A DNA stretch of 36,643 bases from Oscillospiraceae bacterium (GCA_017536405.1 JAFXHL010000065.1:1-36643), one strand, 5' to 3'; positions 15,605-25,257 are shown, numbered from the stretch's first letter. Made by a program: numbers and translations. The notes: generated by a model not told the origin, from the letters alone.

Positions 15605-15892
15605 ATGTATTATATCGAAGTTTCTGAAAACGGAAAAATAACAGATGTTCTCTATATGACAAACGGCATAAAGGACATCGAATATCTCGGTTGGGACAGA
15701 GAGGAAAAAGAAAAATCGGGTGCTTTTGTTGAAACTCTCCCCGAAGATTATTCTGATAACAAATATCTCTATATTGACGGGGAATTTGTCTTAAATCCCG
15801 ATTATGTTCCGCTTGAAGATGAGAATGTCGATTATGACGAAATCGCCCTCGACCACGAGTTCAGAATTTCTATTTTAGAACTCGGTGTTTAA
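15605..15892 (+). CDS. Small phage-tail-associated protein
   Basis: A 95-residue acidic protein starting 4 nt after the tail fibre stop. It reads MYYIEVSENGKITDVLYMTNGIKD with alternating beta strands and a YLYIDGEFVLNPDY hairpin; such proteins commonly follow tail fibres in siphophage operons. I recognise no named family. The tight spacing and phage-like context support a role next to the fibre, perhaps assembly or attachment. Confidence 0.7.
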   Translation: MYYIEVSENGKITDVLYMTNGIKDIEYLGWDREEKEKSGAFVETLPEDYSDNKYLYIDGEFVLNPDYVPLEDENVDYDEIALDHEFRISILELGV

Positions 15893-15921
15893 ATCTAAAA
15901 AAATGAAAGGAGTGCTTTATT

Positions 15922-16083
15922 ATGTCAAGCACATATAAACTCTGTAAAAAGGTAATCGAAAAGGGAAAGCAGAAAGGAACTCTTAACATCGAAGAGATGA
16001 CAGAAAAGCTCGATGTATTTCTTCTCAATGACAGAATTTCTGATGAAGAATACAACGAACTTATGGCGCTTATGACAGCGTAA
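15922..16083 (+). CDS. XkdX-like 53-residue protein
   Basis: A short protein starting ATG 15922 behind GAAAGGAG. It is helical with an internal basic start (YKLCKKVIEKGKQKG) and a C-terminal RISDEEYNELMALM, the pattern of XkdX-type proteins found between the tail fibre and lysis genes in Firmicute prophages. Function is unknown. Its size and position between the fibre-adjacent gene and the lysis genes make the assignment reasonable but not firm. Confidence 0.62.
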   Translation: MSSTYKLCKKVIEKGKQKGTLNIEEMTEKLDVFLLNDRISDEEYNELMALMTA

Positions 16084-16089
16084 AATCTT

Positions 16090-16449
16090 ATGGAACAGAA
16101 AAGATTAACTCTGTATCTGAAAAAGCATCCCACAAAGAAAAGAAAGAAAAAGTTTGAGTTTATGCAGATAGTAGTTCTTATAACTTTGTTTCTTTCTTTT
16201 CTGTGGGTAACGCTTTCTTATGTTCTCGCGTTTCTCGAAAAGCCTGATACCTTAGAAAACCTTTCAGGCAGTGTTGCTTCTGTAACCATTGTTGCAATCT
16301 TGGGCTATTCGGGAACGAACTGCGTAAGAGCGTCAAGTTATAACAAATACAGAAGAAAGGACGGTGATGAGTATGGCGACAACACAACAGCAGAAAGAAT
16401 TTCTGGAGAGGATTATCCCGTTAGCGAAAGCCGATATGAAGAAGACTAA
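16090..16449 (+). CDS. Membrane protein of the phage-like cassette
   Basis: A 119-residue protein with a basic N-terminus (KKHPTKKRKKK), two hydrophobic segments (about 25-47 and 58-78) and a hydrophilic, acidic C-terminus. It starts 6 nt after the XkdX-like gene. Its last 83 nt overlap the start of the lysin gene in a different frame, a compact layout typical of phage genes. It may act with the holin, though no known holin motif is seen; it could also be a distinct membrane accessory of unknown function. Confidence 0.6.
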   Translation: MEQKRLTLYLKKHPTKKRKKKFEFMQIVVLITLFLSFLWVTLSYVLAFLEKPDTLENLSGSVASVTIVAILGYSGTNCVRASSYNKYRRKDGDEYGDNTTAERISGEDYPVSESRYEED

Positions 16450-16948
16450 AATCCTTGCTTCACTCACAATCGCACAGGCAATTTTAGAGTCAGGCTGGGG
16501 AACATCAGCACTCGCAAGAAAGAGCAACAACCTCTTCGGTATCAAGGGTAGTGGCAAGAAATACAAAACCTTTGAATACATAAACGGAAAGCGGGTTGAT
16601 ATAGTCGATAGTTTTAAAGTTTATCCCGACTGGGAAACATCTGTTACTGACCATAGCGGACTTTTTCTTCGTCTTTCAAGGTATCAGAATCTTATCGGAG
16701 AAAGGGACTACAAAAAGGCTTGCAGAAAGGTCTATGAAGACGGCTATGCAACCGCGCCGAACTATACAGAAGCGCTCATAAAGATTATCGAGCACTATAA
16801 ACTCTATGAACACGATTATGAAAACTGTATCGTTCAGTATGTTGTTGTGGCAGAGAGCAAGCCACTCACTATGCAGTCCTCTGATAACCTCATAAGAACG
16901 CTTAAAAAATACGGTATGACAGCCGTGAAGAAAGAGGTGCTTATTTAA
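16367..16948 (+). CDS. Glucosaminidase-type peptidoglycan lysin
   Basis: Hydrolyses the glycan strand of peptidoglycan. The mannosyl-glycoprotein endo-beta-N-acetylglucosaminidase domain covers about residues 8-145, with catalytic Glu41 in QAILESGWG and the SALARKSNNLFGIKG motif. There is no signal peptide, so export would depend on the holin encoded downstream. The C-terminus (150-193) is a short extra domain ending KKYGMTAVKKEVLI. I chose ATG 16367 since AGAAAGGA lies 6 nt upstream; GTG 16364 and ATG 16373 are alternatives. It overlaps the preceding membrane gene by 83 nt, and the holin gene abuts its stop codon. Confidence 0.85.
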   Translation: MSMATTQQQKEFLERIIPLAKADMKKTKILASLTIAQAILESGWGTSALARKSNNLFGIKGSGKKYKTFEYINGKRVDIVDSFKVYPDWETSVTDHSGLFLRLSRYQNLIGERDYKKACRKVYEDGYATAPNYTEALIKIIEHYKLYEHDYENCIVQYVVVAESKPLTMQSSDNLIRTLKKYGMTAVKKEVLI

Positions 16949-17173
16949 TTGAAGATAAACTGGAAGCAGAAACTCACATCAAGAAAGTTCTGGGCTGCTG
17001 TCGTGAGTTTTGTAACAACAATCCTCATCGTTCTCAACTACTCTGAAATGGAAGTGGAGCAGGTTGCGGGACTTATCACAGCAACCGCATCTCTTATCGC
17101 CTACATTATCGGCGAAGGAATGGTTGACGCCAAGAGAGTGGAGGTTGAAAAAGAAGATGAACGAGGAGAATAA
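16949..17173 (+). CDS. Phage holin
   Basis: A 74-residue protein with the INWKxK...SRKFWAAVVSF opening found in small Firmicute phage holins, two hydrophobic segments (about 14-31 and 38-58) and a charged C-terminal tail. Holins open pores that let the lysin reach the wall. It starts with TTG directly after the lysin stop codon, with AAGAGGTG as ribosome site. Its end overlaps the XhlA-like gene by 17 nt. Confidence 0.8.
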   Translation: MKINWKQKLTSRKFWAAVVSFVTTILIVLNYSEMEVEQVAGLITATASLIAYIIGEGMVDAKRVEVEKEDERGE

Positions 17174-17357
17174 GAAGTGTCCCTGCGATACAGTCAGAGA
17201 GCTTGAAAAGAAAGTTGAAGAACAGAAAGACAAACTCGCAAAGGGTGAAACGCAGTTTGCAGTTATCAATACAAAACTCAATCTTATTATGGGTGTTTTG
17301 GGAACTGTCGGCGCTGCCCTTGTGGGCATTATCGTCAAGATGATGATGGGAACATAA
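17157..17357 (+). CDS. XhlA-like coiled-coil membrane protein
   Basis: A 66-residue protein starting ATG 17157. It has a coiled-coil core (VRELEKKVEEQKDKLAKGETQFAVINTKLN) and one C-terminal membrane helix (MGVLGTVGAALVGIIVKMMM), the architecture of XhlA, which acts with XhlB holin in lysis of Bacillus prophages. Sequence similarity is by architecture rather than by a specific motif. It ends the cassette and is followed by a strong terminator. Confidence 0.7.
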   Translation: MNEENKKCPCDTVRELEKKVEEQKDKLAKGETQFAVINTKLNLIMGVLGTVGAALVGIIVKMMMGT

Positions 17358-17368
17358 ATACAAACAGA

Positions 17369-17402
17369 AAAGGGTACTACTTTTTGTAGTACCCTTTATT
17401 TT
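17369..17402. terminator. Terminator ending the fibre-lysis cassette
   Basis: A perfect 12-bp stem (AAAGGGTACTAC, 17369-17380, with GTAGTACCCTTT, 17386-17397) with a TTTTT loop, followed by ATTTTT. It lies between the cassette and the convergent PHP gene and can act on both. Confidence 0.86.
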
Positions 17403-17424
17403 TAAGGAACAAATATAAATGCGA

Positions 17425-18261
17425 TTATGATTTTTTGGATGCGAGTTTTAAAATTCTTTCGATGTTTTCTTCATCGGTTGTTTCACTTCCGATGTGTGTT
17501 GAATGTGCGTTGTAAAGGCCATGGAAATCCGAACCGCCTGTTACTATGAGGTTATATTTCTTTGCGATTTCGAGGATTTTTTCTCTCTGCTTTTCGTCGG
17601 CTGTGTAGTGATAAGCCTCAACGCCGTCAAGTTTTCCTGATGCGGCAAGTTCTTCTAAAAGTTCGAAGTTATCATAATAAGCAGGGTGTGCGAGAACAGC
17701 AACACCTCTTGCTGAATGGATAAGGTCGATAGCGAAGTTTACATCGGGATATTCACGTTCAACTATGCAACTTCCTGTCTTGAGGTTGAAGAGTTCATCG
17801 TTGAGTTTTCCGTAGAAATGTGTTGAATAGCCGTAGTCTATAAGTGCACGCATAATATGCTGTTTGAAGATACTCTTGCTTCCTGTTGCATATTTTGTAA
17901 CACTTTCAACAGTTATGGGATAGCGTTCCATAACATTCTTAACCATCTGTTTTGCGCAATCTCTTCTGATTTCGCAGGATTTGAAACAAAGACCTTCAAG
18001 TCTGTCGGGTTTCTGTGGGGCATAGCAGAGGATATGTACCTTGCTCTGTCTTTTTTTATCCCAGGTTGAAAGCTCAACTCCGGGGATTACTTTAACGCCA
18101 TAACGGTCACCGAGAACGGGTGCTCTCGAAAAACTCGCCATAGTGTCATGGTCTGTGATAGAGATAGTATCAATACCTGTTCTCTTTGCCTGCATAATAA
18201 TATCTTCTATGCCAAGAGAACCGTCTGATAATGTGGTGTGACAATGTAAATCGCCTTTCAT
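17425..18261 (-). CDS. PHP domain phosphoesterase (RNase AM / nucleoside-bisphosphate phosphatase type)
   Basis: A 278-residue stand-alone PHP protein. The metal-binding motifs are complete: DLHCHTTLSDG (His6, His8), TDHDTM, PGVELS, AVLAHP and SDFHG near the C-terminus. The domain matches the TrpH/RNase AM group, which processes 5' ends or 3',5'-bisphosphates, but substrate is not shown by the sequence. It has its own promoter with TTGATT-17-TATAAT and an AGGAGG ribosome site. Confidence 0.86.
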   Translation of the reverse strand: MKGDLHCHTTLSDGSLGIEDIIMQAKRTGIDTISITDHDTMASFSRAPVLGDRYGVKVIPGVELSTWDKKRQSKVHILCYAPQKPDRLEGLCFKSCEIRRDCAKQMVKNVMERYPITVESVTKYATGSKSIFKQHIMRALIDYGYSTHFYGKLNDELFNLKTGSCIVEREYPDVNFAIDLIHSARGVAVLAHPAYYDNFELLEELAASGKLDGVEAYHYTADEKQREKILEIAKKYNLIVTGGSDFHGLYNAHSTHIGSETTDEENIERILKLASKKS

Positions 18262-18313
18262 AATTTGCCTCCTGATATATTCAGTTCGACTTCTTTATAC
18301 TAAGTCCAACAGT

Positions 18314-18342
18314 ATTATACAACAAAACTTACAAAAAATCAA
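18314..18342 (-). promoter_or_regulatory. Promoter of the PHP phosphoesterase gene
   Basis: Minus strand: TTGATT (18342-18337), 17 bp, TATAAT (18319-18314), about 52 bp before the ATG at 18261. Confidence 0.68.
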
Positions 18343-18378
18343 TAGTTTTGTGAAACTTTTTTGAACATTTTTAAGACA

Positions 18379-19329
18379 TTAAAAAAGTTTATTTACAAAC
18401 CATATATTTTTTATCTCAAAAGTTTTCTTGTCAAGGTAGGATAAAATACCGCTTTCGGTAGTAAAATCGAAAGTCAGTTTATAAGAACACAAAGCCTGTG
18501 TCTTTACAGAATATTCGCGGTTTACCTTGTTTATGCCGTATTTCCCGTCGCCTAAAAGCGGTGCGCCGAGATGCGCTAAATGCGCCCTTATCTGATGAGT
18601 TCTTCCTGTTATAAGGTCGACATTCAGAAGACATAAGTTTCCTTTTCTTTTTAAAACTTCGTATTTTGTGATGATAGTCTTGTTATCGGGAGTTTTCTTA
18701 TCGCTTATAAAAACCTTGTTCTTCGCTTCGTCTTTTTTAAGATATGCTTTTGCGGTATCTGAATTTTTCGGCGGAGGAGAAATCGTAACGCAGAGGTATT
18801 CTTTTTTTAGTTCCCTGTCCTTGATTTTCTGATTGAGGATGCGAAGACTTTCAGCATTTTTTGCTGAAATCACAATCCCCTCGGTGTTTCTGTCAAGTCG
18901 GTTGCAGAGGGAGGGCGCAAAGGAATTTTCATTATCGGGATTATATTCGCCCTTTTCATAAAGATAATGCTTTATGCGGTTTATGAGAGTGTCAACGGTG
19001 TTTTCATCATCCTCGTGAACAACCTCACCGCATTTTTTATTGACAAGCAGTATATTTTCATCTTCATAGACAATATCTATCTTTGAGGGAACAGAAAGAA
19101 ATTCATGGGTTTCGCTTTTTGTTTCAAAGAATTCATCGTTGATATAAAGTTGTAAAATATCGCCCTCAGAGAGCCTTGTCGAGATTTCGCATCTTTTTCC
19201 GTTGAGTTTTATTCTCTTTGTTCTTATATATTTATATAAAAGACTTTTTGGCAGGTTTTTTACCGCCTTTTCCAAAAACTTGTCAACTCTCTGGTCGCTG
19301 TCGTTTTTGTTTATGATATATTCCTTCAA
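18379..19329 (-). CDS. RluA-family pseudouridine synthase
   Basis: Converts a uridine of structural RNA, usually 23S rRNA, to pseudouridine. The N-terminus holds an S4-like RNA-binding domain (QRVDKFLEKAV to LQLYI). The catalytic motif NRLDRNTEG contains Asp146 (counting from TTG), a variant of HRLDRxTSG with N and E in place of H and S. Strands LITGRTHQIRAHLAHLGAPLLGDGKYG are typical. The length of about 316 residues fits RluA/RluC/RluD types. I chose TTG 19329 because GAGGTG is 6 nt upstream; GTG 19338 would have no spacing. The exact site is undetermined. Confidence 0.88.
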   Translation of the reverse strand: MKEYIINKNDSDQRVDKFLEKAVKNLPKSLLYKYIRTKRIKLNGKRCEISTRLSEGDILQLYINDEFFETKSETHEFLSVPSKIDIVYEDENILLVNKKCGEVVHEDDENTVDTLINRIKHYLYEKGEYNPDNENSFAPSLCNRLDRNTEGIVISAKNAESLRILNQKIKDRELKKEYLCVTISPPPKNSDTAKAYLKKDEAKNKVFISDKKTPDNKTIITKYEVLKRKGNLCLLNVDLITGRTHQIRAHLAHLGAPLLGDGKYGINKVNREYSVKTQALCSYKLTFDFTTESGILSYLDKKTFEIKNIWFVNKLF

Positions 19330-19400
19330 TCCGTTCACCTCTTTTAAACTATTCTACATTATCACAGAACTTTTTTCAAGGAGAAAACGATAAAAAATCC

Positions 19401-19429
19401 TTTACATTATATATGTATTGTGGTATAAT
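19401..19429 (+). promoter_or_regulatory. Promoter of the radC-uvrB-uvrA block
   Basis: TTTACA (19401-19406), 17 bp, TATAAT (19424-19429) with an extended TGG before the -10, 41 bp upstream of the start at 19470. No LexA-type box is recognised near it. Confidence 0.78.
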
Positions 19430-19469
19430 AGAATGTATGTTCTATTATGTAGGGAAAGAGGGTTATTCT

Positions 19470-20159
19470 ATGGCTGAGCGTTCTGTTCACGAAGGTCATC
19501 GCGAAAGACTGAGAAATAAATTTCTTACAAACGGGTTTGAGTCTTTTGAGGACCATGAAATCGTTGAACTTCTTCTGTTTTATGCAATTCCAAGAGGAAA
19601 TACAAATCCCATAGCCCACGACCTTATAAACCGTTTCGGGAATTTAAGAGGCGTTCTTGACGCTACTCCCGAAGAGCTTGAAGGAGTAAAAGGACTCGGC
19701 AGTGCGGGAGTTACATTTTTCAAAGTAATGATAAGCGCACTTAAAGAGTATGAAATACAGAGTTCCGAATTCTTACAGCTTGACACAACAAAGAAACTAC
19801 GCGATTATTTTTCAAAGGATTTTATCGGTATAAAGAAAGAAGAAATCCATCTTGTAACACTTGATGATAAACTGAATCTCATAAACTGTCATATCGTTGC
19901 GAGAGGCGGAATAAGCACAGTACCTGTCAACATAAGAAAAATGGTTCAGATGTGTATTGAAGACAATTCAGAAACGATAGTTTTGGCGCACAATCACCCT
20001 ATGGGAGAGGCAAAACCTTCGGTTGAAGATATAAAAGCGACAAAGCATATTATGAAAGCGCTCAAAGGTGTCGGGATTTTTCTTGCCGACCACATAATAT
20101 GTTCACCGACAGAAAGTTATTCTATGTATGAAAGCGGATTTTTCTGTTTTGAAGAATAG
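19470..20159 (+). CDS. radC: RadC family JAMM-domain protein
   Basis: A 229-residue protein with the helix-hairpin-helix part (ELLLFYAI, then GVKGLGSAG) and the MPN/JAMM domain with zinc ligands His174, His176 and Asp187 in HNHPMGEAKPSVED. Deubiquitinase-like folds in bacteria lack a settled substrate, and the RadC repair role is historical and disputed. The start at 19470 follows AAAGAGGG. It precedes uvrB by 9 nt, and the three genes form one transcript, unlike many genomes where radC sits near mreB. Confidence 0.9.
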   Translation: MAERSVHEGHRERLRNKFLTNGFESFEDHEIVELLLFYAIPRGNTNPIAHDLINRFGNLRGVLDATPEELEGVKGLGSAGVTFFKVMISALKEYEIQSSEFLQLDTTKKLRDYFSKDFIGIKKEEIHLVTLDDKLNLINCHIVARGGISTVPVNIRKMVQMCIEDNSETIVLAHNHPMGEAKPSVEDIKATKHIMKALKGVGIFLADHIICSPTESYSMYESGFFCFEE

Positions 20160-20168
20160 AGGTTATTT

Positions 20169-22151
20169 ATGGATACATTTAAACTCGTTTCGCCCTATAA
20201 ACCTTCGGGCGATCAGCCACAGGCGATAGAAAGCCTTGTCGACGGAATAAACAAGGGTATGAAAGAACAGACACTTTTAGGTGTTACAGGTTCGGGAAAA
20301 ACCTTTACAATGGCGAATGTCATAGCAAAGGTCAACAGACCCACTCTTGTCCTTGCGCACAACAAAATCCTTGCGGCACAGTTATGCTCTGAATTCAAGG
20401 AATTTTTTCCCGATAACGCAGTTGAATATTTCGTTTCGTATTACGATTACTATCAGCCTGAGGCATATATTCCCTCGACCGATAGTTATATCGAAAAAGA
20501 CAGCGCTATAAACGATGAGATAGACAAACTCCGACATTCAGCGACCCTTGCTGTTGCCGAAAGAAGAGATGTCATTATAGTTGCGTCTGTTTCCTGTATC
20601 TATTCACTCGGAAGCCCTGAGGATTATCGTCATATGGTAATTTCTCTCCGTAAAGGAATGGAGATTTCGAGAGAAGAACTTCTCGCAAAACTTGTTGAAG
20701 ACCAATACGAAAGAAACGACGTCAACTTTGTAAGAAACAAGTTCAGAGTAAGGGGAGATGTTGTTGAAATATTCCCCGCAGGCTCTGCCGAAAACGCGAT
20801 AAGAGTTGAATTTTTCGGCGATGAAATCGAAAGAATTTCAGAGATAAATGTTTTAACGGGAAAAGTTCTCAATACCATAAACCATGTTGCTATCTATCCC
20901 GCAAGTCATTATATCGTTGACAGAGCGAAGATGAAAAGAGCGACGGAAGAAATCTCAAGAGAACTCGAAGAAAGAGTTAAGTTCTTTCAGAACGAGGGAA
21001 AACTCATCGAAGCGCAGAGAATTGAACAGCGAACAAAATACGATATAGAAATGCTCGAAGAAATAGGCTTCTGTAAGGGAATAGAGAACTATTCGAGAAT
21101 ACTCGCGGGTCGCCCTGCGGGAAGCACACCCTATTGCCTTTTAGACCATTTCCCCGAAGATTTTCTCATCATTGTTGATGAAAGCCACGTTTCTCTCCCT
21201 CAGGTAAGGGGAATGTGGGGCGGTGACCACGGAAGAAAGAAAACCCTTATCGAGTATGGATTCAGACTTCCATCGGCATTCGATAACCGTCCGCTTGATT
21301 TTGATGAATTCTATAACCATATCAATCAGGCGATTTTTGTAAGTGCAACACCGGGAGATTTTGAGAAAGAAAAATCCGCTCAGATAGTAGAGCAGGTTAT
21401 TCGTCCGACAGGACTTGTTGACCCTGAAATCATCGTTAAGCCAACAGAGGGACAGATAGATGACCTTGTTTCTGAAATCAATATAAGGGTTGAAAGAAAT
21501 GAGAGAGTTTTAGTTACAACCCTCACAAAGAAAATGGCGGAGGATTTAACCGCTTTTCTCGAAAAACTTGATATCAAAGTAAGATATATGCATTTTGATA
21601 TCGACACTATCGAGCGTATGGAAATAATCCGTGACCTGCGTCTCGGCAAGTTTGATGTTCTTGTCGGAATAAATCTTCTCCGTGAAGGACTTGACCTTCC
21701 CGAAGTTTCACTTGTCGCTATTTTAGATGCCGATAAGGAAGGATTCCTCCGTTCTGAAAGTTCGCTTATACAGACCATAGGCAGAGCGGCGAGAAATGCA
21801 GAAGGAAAGGTTATAATGTATGCCGACAGTGTTACAAGGTCGATGGAAAGAGCGATAACTGAAACCGAACGCCGTCGTGAAATCCAGATGAAATACAACG
21901 AAGAAAACGGAATTGTTCCTAAAACGATTATCAAGGACATAAGAGATGTAATCGAAATAACGGGCAAGGAAGAAACCGAAAAGGAAGTAAAGAGAAGACT
22001 TTCACCAAAGGAAAAGGAAGACCTCATAAAAACACTTACCGAACAGATGAAAGAAGCTGCAAAACTGCTTGAATTCGAACATGCCGCTTTTCTTCGTGAT
22101 AAGATTGCCGAACTCAAAGGCGAAAATGAAAATAAGAAAATAAAATTCTGA
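20169..22151 (+). CDS. uvrB: UvrABC excinuclease subunit B
   Basis: The damage-verifying helicase-like subunit of nucleotide excision repair. Walker A GVTGSGKT is at 38-45. The beta-hairpin [21 protein letters not shown], which clamps the DNA strand, follows. The DEAD-like motif [13 protein letters not shown] and helicase motifs ([23 protein letters not shown]) are complete. The C-terminal UVR motif, which contacts UvrC, lies in the last 45 residues. Length 660 residues fits the family. It is followed by uvrA after 19 nt; uvrC is not in the window. Confidence 0.97.
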   Translation: MDTFKLVSPYKPSGDQPQAIESLVDGINKGMKEQTLLGVTGSGKTFTMANVIAKVNRPTLVLAHNKILAAQLCSEFKEFFPDNAVEYFVSYYDYYQPEAYIPSTDSYIEKDSAINDEIDKLRHSATLAVAERRDVIIVASVSCIYSLGSPEDYRHMVISLRKGMEISREELLAKLVEDQYERNDVNFVRNKFRVRGDVVEIFPAGSAENAIRVEFFGDEIERISEINVLTGKVLNTINHVAIYPASHYIVDRAKMKRATEEISRELEERVKFFQNEGKLIEAQRIEQRTKYDIEMLEEIGFCKGIENYSRILAGRPAGSTPYCLLDHFPEDFLIIVDESHVSLPQVRGMWGGDHGRKKTLIEYGFRLPSAFDNRPLDFDEFYNHINQAIFVSATPGDFEKEKSAQIVEQVIRPTGLVDPEIIVKPTEGQIDDLVSEINIRVERNERVLVTTLTKKMAEDLTAFLEKLDIKVRYMHFDIDTIERMEIIRDLRLGKFDVLVGINLLREGLDLPEVSLVAILDADKEGFLRSESSLIQTIGRAARNAEGKVIMYADSVTRSMERAITETERRREIQMKYNEENGIVPKTIIKDIRDVIEITGKEETEKEVKRRLSPKEKEDLIKTLTEQMKEAAKLLEFEHAAFLRDKIAELKGENENKKIKF

Positions 22152-22170
22152 AAATGAAAGAAGATAAAAA

Positions 22171-24993
22171 ATGAGAGAAAACAAAATCGTAATAAAGGGT
22201 GCGAGGGAACATAACCTCAAAAATATCGACCTTGAAATCCCCAGAGACAGCCTTGTTGTTATGACAGGCGTTTCGGGTTCGGGAAAATCATCTCTTGCAT
22301 TCGACACAATCTATGCCGACGGACAGAGAAGATATGTTGAAAGTCTTTCATCATATGCAAGAATGTTTCTTGGTCAGATGGAAAAACCTGATGTTGATAG
22401 CATTGAGGGGCTTTCTCCCGCTATATCCATCGACCAGAAAACAACCTCTAAAAACCCCCGTTCAACTGTTGGAACAGTAACCGAAATCTATGATTATCTC
22501 CGTCTTTTATATGCGAGAATAGGCATACCTCATTGTCCCGAATGCGGAAGAGAAATCAAACAGCAGACAGTTGACCAGATTGTCGATAAGATTATGCTTT
22601 ACCCCGAGGGAACAAAGCTTCAGCTTTTAGCGCCCATAGTAAGAGGCAGGAAGGGCGAACATTTAAAAGAGTTTGAAAGAGCGAGAAAATCGGGATATGT
22701 AAGAGTCCGTGCCGATGGAAATATGTATGACCTTTCTGAAGAAATAAAGCTTGATAAAAATAAAAAGCATAGTATTGAAATTGTTGTCGACAGACTTGTT
22801 GTAAAAGAGGGTGTACAGTCAAGACTTACCGACAGTCTTGAAACAGTTATGAATATTTCGGGCGGAATTGCGATAGTTGATATAATCGACGGAGAAGAAA
22901 TGCTTTTTTCTCAGAACTATGCCTGCCCCGAACATAATATTTCCATTGAAGAACTCACTCCGCGTATATTCTCATTCAACAATCCTTTCGGCGCTTGTCC
23001 CGAATGCACAGGTCTCGGAGTTTTTCAGAAAATAGACCCCGAACTTGTTGTTCCTAATAAAGACCTTTCTATCAAGGAGGGTGCTATCAAAGCGACAGGC
23101 TGGAATGTCAATGACGATAACAGCATCGCTATGATGTATTACAGGGCGATAGCGGAAAAATATGATGTTTCCTTAACAGAACCTGTAAAAAATATCCCCG
23201 AGGAAAAACTCAACATTTTTCTTTATGGAACAAAGGGTGAAAAACTGAATCTCCACAGAGTAACCTCTTTCAGCGACAGCACATATCAGGCTGCTTTTGA
23301 GGGTGTTATAAACAATCTTGAAAGAAGATATAATGAAAGCGGAAGCGACTACTCAAAAGAAGAAATAGGAAATCTTATGAGTGAAGTAAAATGTCCTTGC
23401 TGTAACGGAAAGCGTCTTAAAAAAGAAAGCCTTGCCGTAACCGTCGGGGGAGTGGATATTATGAAACTCTGTGATATGTCGGTTAAGTCTATGTCAGACT
23501 TTTTTGCAAATCTTAAACTCACAAAAAGAGAAGAAATGATAGGCGAAAAGATTATAAAAGAGATAAATGCAAGACTTGGATTTTTAAACAATGTCGGACT
23601 TGACTATCTTACACTTTCGCGCTCATCGGGAACTCTTTCGGGCGGAGAAAGTCAGCGTATCCGACTTGCAACGCAGATAGGCTCAGCACTCGTAGGTGTT
23701 CTTTATATCCTTGATGAACCAAGTATAGGCCTTCATCAGAGGGATAACGATAAACTCATAGCAACGCTTAAGAAACTGCGTGACGGTGGAAATACAGTTA
23801 TCGTCGTTGAACACGATGAAGATACTATGCGTTCTGCCGATTATATCGTTGATATAGGCCCTAAAGCAGGTGTTCACGGTGGAGAGGTTGTCTGTGCGGG
23901 AGACCTTAAAAAGATAATGTCCTGCAAAAATTCACTTACGGGACAGTATCTTTCGGGCAAGAAAAAAATTCCCGTTCCTGCTGTAAGAAGAAAAGGAAAC
24001 GGAAATATTTTAAGCGTTTATGGATGTGAAGAAAACAACCTCAAAAAAATAAATGTTCATATCCCTCTCGGAACAATGACCTGCGTAACGGGTGTTTCAG
24101 GCTCGGGAAAATCATCTCTTGTAAATGAAATCATCTATAAGCATCTCGCCTCAAAACTCAACAGAGCGAAGATAAGACCGGGTAAGTTTGACTCGATGGA
24201 AGGCATTGAAAATCTTGATAAGGTTATAAATATCGACCAGTCACCCATAGGAAGAACACCGCGTTCAAACCCTGCAACATATACAGGCGTCTTTACTGAT
24301 ATAAGAGAACTTTTTGCATCAACAAACGACGCTAAGATGAAAGGCTATACAAGCGGAAGATTTTCTTTCAATGTAAAAGGCGGAAGGTGCGAAGCCTGTC
24401 AGGGTGACGGCATTATAGAAATCGAAATGCACTTTTTACCCGATATATATGTTCCTTGCGAAGTATGTAAAGGAAAAAGATATAACCGCGAAACCCTCGA
24501 TATTCATTATAAGGGAAAATCTATCTATGATGTTCTTGAGATGACGGTTGATGAGGGAGTGGAATTCTTCGCGAATATGCCCAAAATTTCAAGAAAACTG
24601 AAAACTTTGCAGGAAGTAGGCCTCGGATATATCAAGATAGGTCAGCCTGCGACAACCCTTTCGGGCGGTGAGGCACAGAGAGTAAAACTTGCGACAGAGC
24701 TTTCGAAAAGGTCAACAGGAAAGACTATCTATATTTTAGATGAACCGACAACGGGTCTTCATTCGGCGGATGTCCATAAACTGACAGAAGTTCTTCAGAA
24801 ACTTGTTGATGGCGGAAATACTGTTCTTCTTATCGAACATAATCTCGATATAATAAAAACTTCGGATTATCTTATTGATTTAGGTCCCGAGGGCGGAGAT
24901 AAGGGTGGAGAAATCCTTATCTGTGGAACTCCCGAAGAAATTGCGGATTGTGAAAAATCCTATACGGGACAATTCCTCAAAAAAATTCTTTGA
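22171..24993 (+). CDS. uvrA: UvrABC excinuclease subunit A
   Basis: The damage-scanning ABC-type ATPase that loads UvrB. Two Walker A motifs (GVSGSGKS at 33-40 and again in the C-terminal half), signature motifs [14 protein letters not shown] and [15 protein letters not shown], and the Cys pairs of the zinc modules ([25 protein letters not shown] with CEVCKGKRY) are all present. Length of 940 residues is normal. It is last in the radC-uvrB-uvrA block. Confidence 0.97.
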   Translation: MRENKIVIKGAREHNLKNIDLEIPRDSLVVMTGVSGSGKSSLAFDTIYADGQRRYVESLSSYARMFLGQMEKPDVDSIEGLSPAISIDQKTTSKNPRSTVGTVTEIYDYLRLLYARIGIPHCPECGREIKQQTVDQIVDKIMLYPEGTKLQLLAPIVRGRKGEHLKEFERARKSGYVRVRADGNMYDLSEEIKLDKNKKHSIEIVVDRLVVKEGVQSRLTDSLETVMNISGGIAIVDIIDGEEMLFSQNYACPEHNISIEELTPRIFSFNNPFGACPECTGLGVFQKIDPELVVPNKDLSIKEGAIKATGWNVNDDNSIAMMYYRAIAEKYDVSLTEPVKNIPEEKLNIFLYGTKGEKLNLHRVTSFSDSTYQAAFEGVINNLERRYNESGSDYSKEEIGNLMSEVKCPCCNGKRLKKESLAVTVGGVDIMKLCDMSVKSMSDFFANLKLTKREEMIGEKIIKEINARLGFLNNVGLDYLTLSRSSGTLSGGESQRIRLATQIGSALVGVLYILDEPSIGLHQRDNDKLIATLKKLRDGGNTVIVVEHDEDTMRSADYIVDIGPKAGVHGGEVVCAGDLKKIMSCKNSLTGQYLSGKKKIPVPAVRRKGNGNILSVYGCEENNLKKINVHIPLGTMTCVTGVSGSGKSSLVNEIIYKHLASKLNRAKIRPGKFDSMEGIENLDKVINIDQSPIGRTPRSNPATYTGVFTDIRELFASTNDAKMKGYTSGRFSFNVKGGRCEACQGDGIIEIEMHFLPDIYVPCEVCKGKRYNRETLDIHYKGKSIYDVLEMTVDEGVEFFANMPKISRKLKTLQEVGLGYIKIGQPATTLSGGEAQRVKLATELSKRSTGKTIYILDEPTTGLHSADVHKLTEVLQKLVDGGNTVLLIEHNLDIIKTSDYLIDLGPEGGDKGGEILICGTPEEIADCEKSYTGQFLKKIL

Positions 24994-25033
24994 TAAAATA
25001 AAATAATTGTTGATAAATAACAACAAAAAACTA

Positions 25034-25062
25034 TTGACAACCCTAAAAATCTGTGTTATAAT
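25034..25062 (+). promoter_or_regulatory. Consensus promoter of tRNA-Pro
   Basis: TTGACA (25034-25039), 17 bp, TATAAT (25057-25062) with extended TGT before the -10, 18 bp ahead of the tRNA. Confidence 0.88.
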
Positions 25063-25079
25063 ATCTATGCTAAAGGCAT

Positions 25080-25156
25080 CGGGGTGTGGCGCAGATTGGT
25101 AGCGCGCTACCTTGGGGTGGTAGAGGCCGTGGGTTCAAGTCCCGTCACTCCGACCA
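25080..25156 (+). tRNA. tRNA-Pro with anticodon GGG
   Basis: A 77-nt tRNA. The acceptor stem is CGGGGTG (25080-25086) with CACTCCG (25146-25152), then A and an encoded CCA. The D-arm is GCGC...GCGC. The anticodon stem CTACC/GGTAG (25107-25111/25119-25123) closes loop TTGGGGT with GGG at 25114-25116. The T-arm is GGG-TTCAAGT-CCC. It is a likely integration target, as the integrase gene of the mobile element begins about 100 bp after it and points toward it. Confidence 0.96.
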
Positions 25157-25160
25157 TAGT

Positions 25161-25211
25161 AACAAATCTCTCAAAAGGCGAATTTAGGCGGTTTGAGAGA
25201 TTTGTTTTTTT
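25161..25211 (+). terminator. Terminator after tRNA-Pro
   Basis: A perfect 15-bp stem (AACAAATCTCTCAAA, 25161-25175, with TTTGAGAGATTTGTT, 25192-25206) followed by T5 within 25207-25211. Confidence 0.9.
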
Positions 25212-25225
25212 ATAAAAAATCGGTC

Positions 25226-25247
25226 TTGGACAACTTTTGGACAACTT
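25226..25247. repeat. Two tandem 11-bp repeats, likely integrase arm sites
   Basis: TTGGACAACTT occurs at 25226-25236 and 25237-25247. Position just downstream of the integrase stop and beside the tRNA is where Tn916-type integrases have direct repeats for their N-terminal arm-binding domain. The role is inferred from position. The core attachment site cannot be fixed, as only one end of the element is in the window. Confidence 0.55.
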
Positions 25248-25257
25248 TTTATATTTT

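Noticed and set aside
13033..17357. A flagellar gene cluster around the flagellin-like gene
   Set aside because: None of the neighbouring genes encodes hook, motor, export or chaperone proteins; the neighbours are phage-type or DUF1292.
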